A stretch of DNA of 34,189 nt from Bacteroidota bacterium (GTDB lineage Bacteria > Bacteroidota > Bacteroidia > B-17B0 > Aurantibacillaceae), in assembly GCA_021323535.1 (NCBI GenBank), contig JAJONO010000050.1, forward strand, positions 1 through 34,189, written 5' to 3'. Shown in pieces: positions 32,901 to 34,189 of this stretch (positions are counted from its first letter, which is position 1; each line of letters begins with the position of its first letter). The position numbers were made by a program, and so were the translations under genes. Below the pieces are notes generated by a model. It was not told the DNA's origin. It did no database searches and worked only from the letters and a program-made list of their open reading frames with translations.

Positions 32901-33995
32901 TGCGCCGGATTTACTACTACTGTTTCCGCAAACGGGGGCACAAGTTATACATGGTCCCCACCAGCTACGCTTAATAATCCAAACTCCGCTCAGCCGATAG
33001 CATCCCCAAGTATAACAACAATTTACACTGTTCAAATCGACAATAACAGCGCAGGGTATTTGTGTAGCAAAACTTTAACAACCAATGTAATTATTTATCC
33101 TAAACCCATGGCGGCATTTTCAACGAGCATTAATCCATGTGGAGGCGGCGCCTATTTTAGTGACAATTCTGTTGGTAATGTCTCTACCTGGCAATGGACG
33201 CTTACTACTGCTGCAACAAGCACCTTACAAAACCCCTATTACTTTTACACAAACGGAGGAACACATACTGTTACTCTGATTATAACGAGCTCTGATGGTT
33301 GCAAAGACACTACGGATCAGATCATTAACGTTCCGGTTCCGCCACCTGTTTCGGTTAGCGGTAATACCATAATCTGTGCCGAAAAAAGTGTTGTATTAAG
33401 CGCAAGTGGCGGCGTAAGTTACCAATGGACACCAACAGTTTCATTGAGTATGCCTAACAATGCGAACACCACCGCTTCACCAACGGTAAGCACACAATAC
33501 TCCGTTGTAATTACAACAAGTACCGGATGTGTATTTCTTCTCACTACCAATGTAACCGTTTCGCAATCCTCATCAATTCCTGTGAGCGCCGTGGCAAATC
33601 CTCCTTATGTGATTACAGGAAATTCAAGTACGCTGACGTATATTGGTTCACCGGGAGCGATAGTAACATGGCTGCCACCAGGAAGCACCACTCCTGCTAC
33701 CGGATACACAGTAACCGCCGCGCCCGACAAACCTACTACTTATACAGCTGTTGCTTCTTACGGAGCATGTAACAACCGCGCTATGGTTATGGTTGAGGCC
33801 TATACCGAAGGTTGTATTGAAAAAGATGCTTTTGTTCCGAATACATTTACACCAAACGGCGACGGACAAAATGATTATTTCATGGTTCGCGGATTAAAAA
33901 TTGAAGATATTTATTTTGCAGTTTATAACCGTTGGGGAGAAATGGTATTTGAAACCACTGGGACGGGCTGTACAAAGGTCGTCCGGCCGACGTAG
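29985..33995 (+). CDS. Giant surface protein with SBBP and PKD repeats, gliding-type C-terminal domain frameshifted
   Basis: 1336 readable residues. Signal peptide (MRKIVLICIFYSICFMAFSQ), then a DUF7948-like domain (FTENVGQWDNTILFRAQLDGG), SBBP propeller repeats (from about 250 to 780: TKYNSTGTGLLYSTYMGG, AKFDTNLNNIIYSSYLGGS and others), a cysteine-rich patch (VCAGCASCFGCPGNDDFP...), several PKD/Ig-like repeats (YVWHFGDATPTS...THVYASSGTYTLSL), and the start of a gliding-motility-associated C-terminal domain (DAFVPNTFTPNGDGQNDYF ... AVYNRWGEMVFETT). At 33957-33959 the frame breaks and ends 12 codons later at 33993-33995. The correct continuation (WDGLYKGRPADVGVF...) lies in another frame up to 34078. 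As read, the protein lacks about 38 residues of its sorting domain. Probable T9SS cargo. Confidence 0.85.
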   Translation: MRKIVLICIFYSICFMAFSQKDPSRGVVIPKISPGLKFTENVGQWDNTILFRAQLDGGLLFLEKNCVTFNFYDKKKYRAIHLGGFEKKIFKDYNIGCHAYKVHFEGCNTNAEVAKAHKGSFYENFYSGKDPKKWKSNVQNYHQVWLKNLYSDIDYEIISSATGLKYNFHVQPGGDPSKIQMKYEGADHLKLKDGILIVKLSINTVYERKPFAYQLINGVMKEVKCNYKLNNTTLSFDFPDGYDQSHELIIDPVLVFAAQAGSTADNFGMTATFDQQGNLFSGGTVFDIGYPYVIGSYSNTFNGPPAYGNTDVFITKYNSTGTGLLYSTYMGGDRTEVVTSLITDKTGNLYLLGATSSTNFPVTAAAAYTTFAGGSNIGFISNGSVFLNGTDIYIAKFNPGGTSLLACTYYGGNGNDGVNYNNALTAINYNLAPAPGTQSTNVTNYDSLQTNYGDTYRGEIQLDTLNNVYIASSTRSGNIPIINGFDNTLDGKQDAIIAKFDTNLNNIIYSSYLGGSEKDCGNALFVRPNFEVYVTGGTCSNDFPSASGGQLSTYSGGKADGFLTRISSTGAIMQSTYIGTSLYDNSFCVSCNVAGDPYVFGQSSGNMAVIVPSGATTIYSVANTHQFITRYNNSLTTKLMSTVFGANTATMDISPSAFAVDECNGNIYLSGWGGNILTGPAMSGMPLQAATQATTSGYDFYLMALSPNAGSLLYGSYFGGGQSQEHVDGGTSRFDRKGVIYQSVCAGCASCFGCPGNDDFPIFPNPGVWPCLTPTSCPNGPNFNPSNCNNGVFKIDFKYQNTVATLNTSTVAGCPPLTINLSNATPGTGFVWYLPSGTNSVTTNPVITFNNPGTYTISLVVHDTTKCVKKDSAVKIITVHPKPTSAFTATVSQCSNTLTATNTSTGSGNSYVWHFGDATPTSTVSNPTHVYASSGTYTLSLIGTNSLGCKDTVKQPVTVFIFSPGIAAGSTICAGFTTTVSANGGTSYTWSPPATLNNPNSAQPIASPSITTIYTVQIDNNSAGYLCSKTLTTNVIIYPKPMAAFSTSINPCGGGAYFSDNSVGNVSTWQWTLTTAATSTLQNPYYFYTNGGTHTVTLIITSSDGCKDTTDQIINVPVPPPVSVSGNTIICAEKSVVLSASGGVSYQWTPTVSLSMPNNANTTASPTVSTQYSVVITTSTGCVFLLTTNVTVSQSSSIPVSAVANPPYVITGNSSTLTYIGSPGAIVTWLPPGSTTPATGYTVTAAPDKPTTYTAVASYGACNNRAMVMVEAYTEGCIEKDAFVPNTFTPNGDGQNDYFMVRGLKIEDIYFAVYNRWGEMVFETTGTGCTKVVRPT

Positions 33996-34078
33996 GTGTG
34001 TTTGGCTGGTACCTGAAAGTGAAATGCTTTAACGGCGAAGAAACATTCCGAAAAGGGAATGTGACGCTGGTGAGATAA
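33959..34078 (+). pseudogene. Out-of-frame end of the gliding-type sorting domain
   Basis: Read from TGG at 33959, this gives WDGLYKGRPADVGVFGWYL, then KVKCFNGEETFRKGNVTLVR and TAA at 34076-34078. That is the standard ending of the gliding-motility-associated C-terminal domain and belongs to the 29985 gene; one frameshift (3n+1 missing bases) separates them. Confidence 0.85.
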
Positions 34079-34119
34079 ACTTTGACAAAGAAAAATTTTT
34101 CCAATTATTCTATTTTTAT

Positions 34120-34127
34120 TACATTTG
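34120..34127 (+). promoter_or_regulatory. -7 box of the tRNA-His gene
   Basis: TACATTTG, a full match to TAnnTTTG, 13 nt before the tRNA. The upstream 40 bp are strongly A/T-rich with T-runs at 34096-34100. Confidence 0.55.
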
Positions 34128-34140
34128 CACCTCCAAACAC

Positions 34141-34189
34141 GGTAGGTATAGCTCAGTTGGTTAGAGCACTAGATTGTGGTTCTAGGGGT
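34141..34189 (+). tRNA. tRNA-His (GTG anticodon), cut by the window end
   Basis: The D-arm (TAGCTCAGTTGGTTAGAGCA) and the anticodon stem CTAGA/TCTAG with loop TTGTGGT are visible. Anticodon GTG is at 34176-34178. Counting back from the D-stem leaves one extra G before the 7-nt acceptor strand (GTAGGTA); this is the G-1 found only in tRNA-His. The T-arm and 3' end lie beyond the window. Confidence 0.95.

Noticed and set aside
34082-34087. TTGACA as a sigma-70-like -35 box for tRNA-His
   Set aside because: It is 32 bp from the TACATTTG box, too far for a normal spacer, and the phylum uses a different consensus.

Overview
The window is a stretch of chromosome from a member of the Bacteroidota. 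The evidence is the gliding lipoprotein GldH next to a PSP1/RicT protein, several secreted proteins ending in type IX secretion (T9SS) sorting domains, a PorE-like TPR/PD40 protein, and promoters of the Bacteroidota form (a -7 box TAnnTTTG, sometimes with a -33 TTTG-like box). I cannot place it below phylum with confidence; a gliding or T9SS-bearing lineage is likely.

Layout. 1-857: a GxxExxY (PD-(D/E)XK-like) gene, broken by a 1-nt frameshift and bracketed by oppositely oriented arrays of CGCAGA-type repeats. 918-3805: two paralogous secreted T9SS cargo proteins. 3909-5883: ricT-gldH, overlapping genes read leftward. 5991-7597: two coupled paralogous exported proteins of unknown function. 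7651-9868: a D-cysteine desulfhydrase/ACC deaminase-like enzyme and peptidase T. 10013-10702: a DUF6629-like membrane protein gene cut by an in-frame TAG. 10668-14825: VOC protein, clpX, an AHSA1-like protein and dxs, all leftward. 14826-15275: no gene, but a nested foldback structure. 15276-18214: a four-gene leftward operon of LiaF-like membrane protein, DUF4288 protein, LytS-type kinase and LytTR regulator, with a candidate pair of LytTR sites upstream of its promoter. 18565-20253: a T9SS beta-propeller protein. 20418-24680: two tandem TPR sensors that stop where a SpoIIE phosphatase domain would normally begin, then a lipoprotein. 24775-26421: PorE-like protein without the OmpA domain. 26497-28459: a haem c/copper monooxygenase fusion with a small haem-binding lipoprotein. 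28547-29854: der. 29985-34078: a very large SBBP/PKD gliding-type surface protein with a frameshift in its sorting domain. 34141 to the end: the start of tRNA-His.

Most housekeeping genes (clpX, dxs, der, pepT, ricT) look intact and ordinary. The points that deserve attention are: three separate coding disruptions (about 312, 10436 and 33958), which are either real decay or assembly errors; -7 boxes lying only 4-5 nt before three start codons, which predicts leaderless mRNAs; the LytTR direct repeats; the foldback element beside dxs; and the repeat-bracketed GxxExxY unit. I did not find a clear-cut new defence or biosynthetic system.
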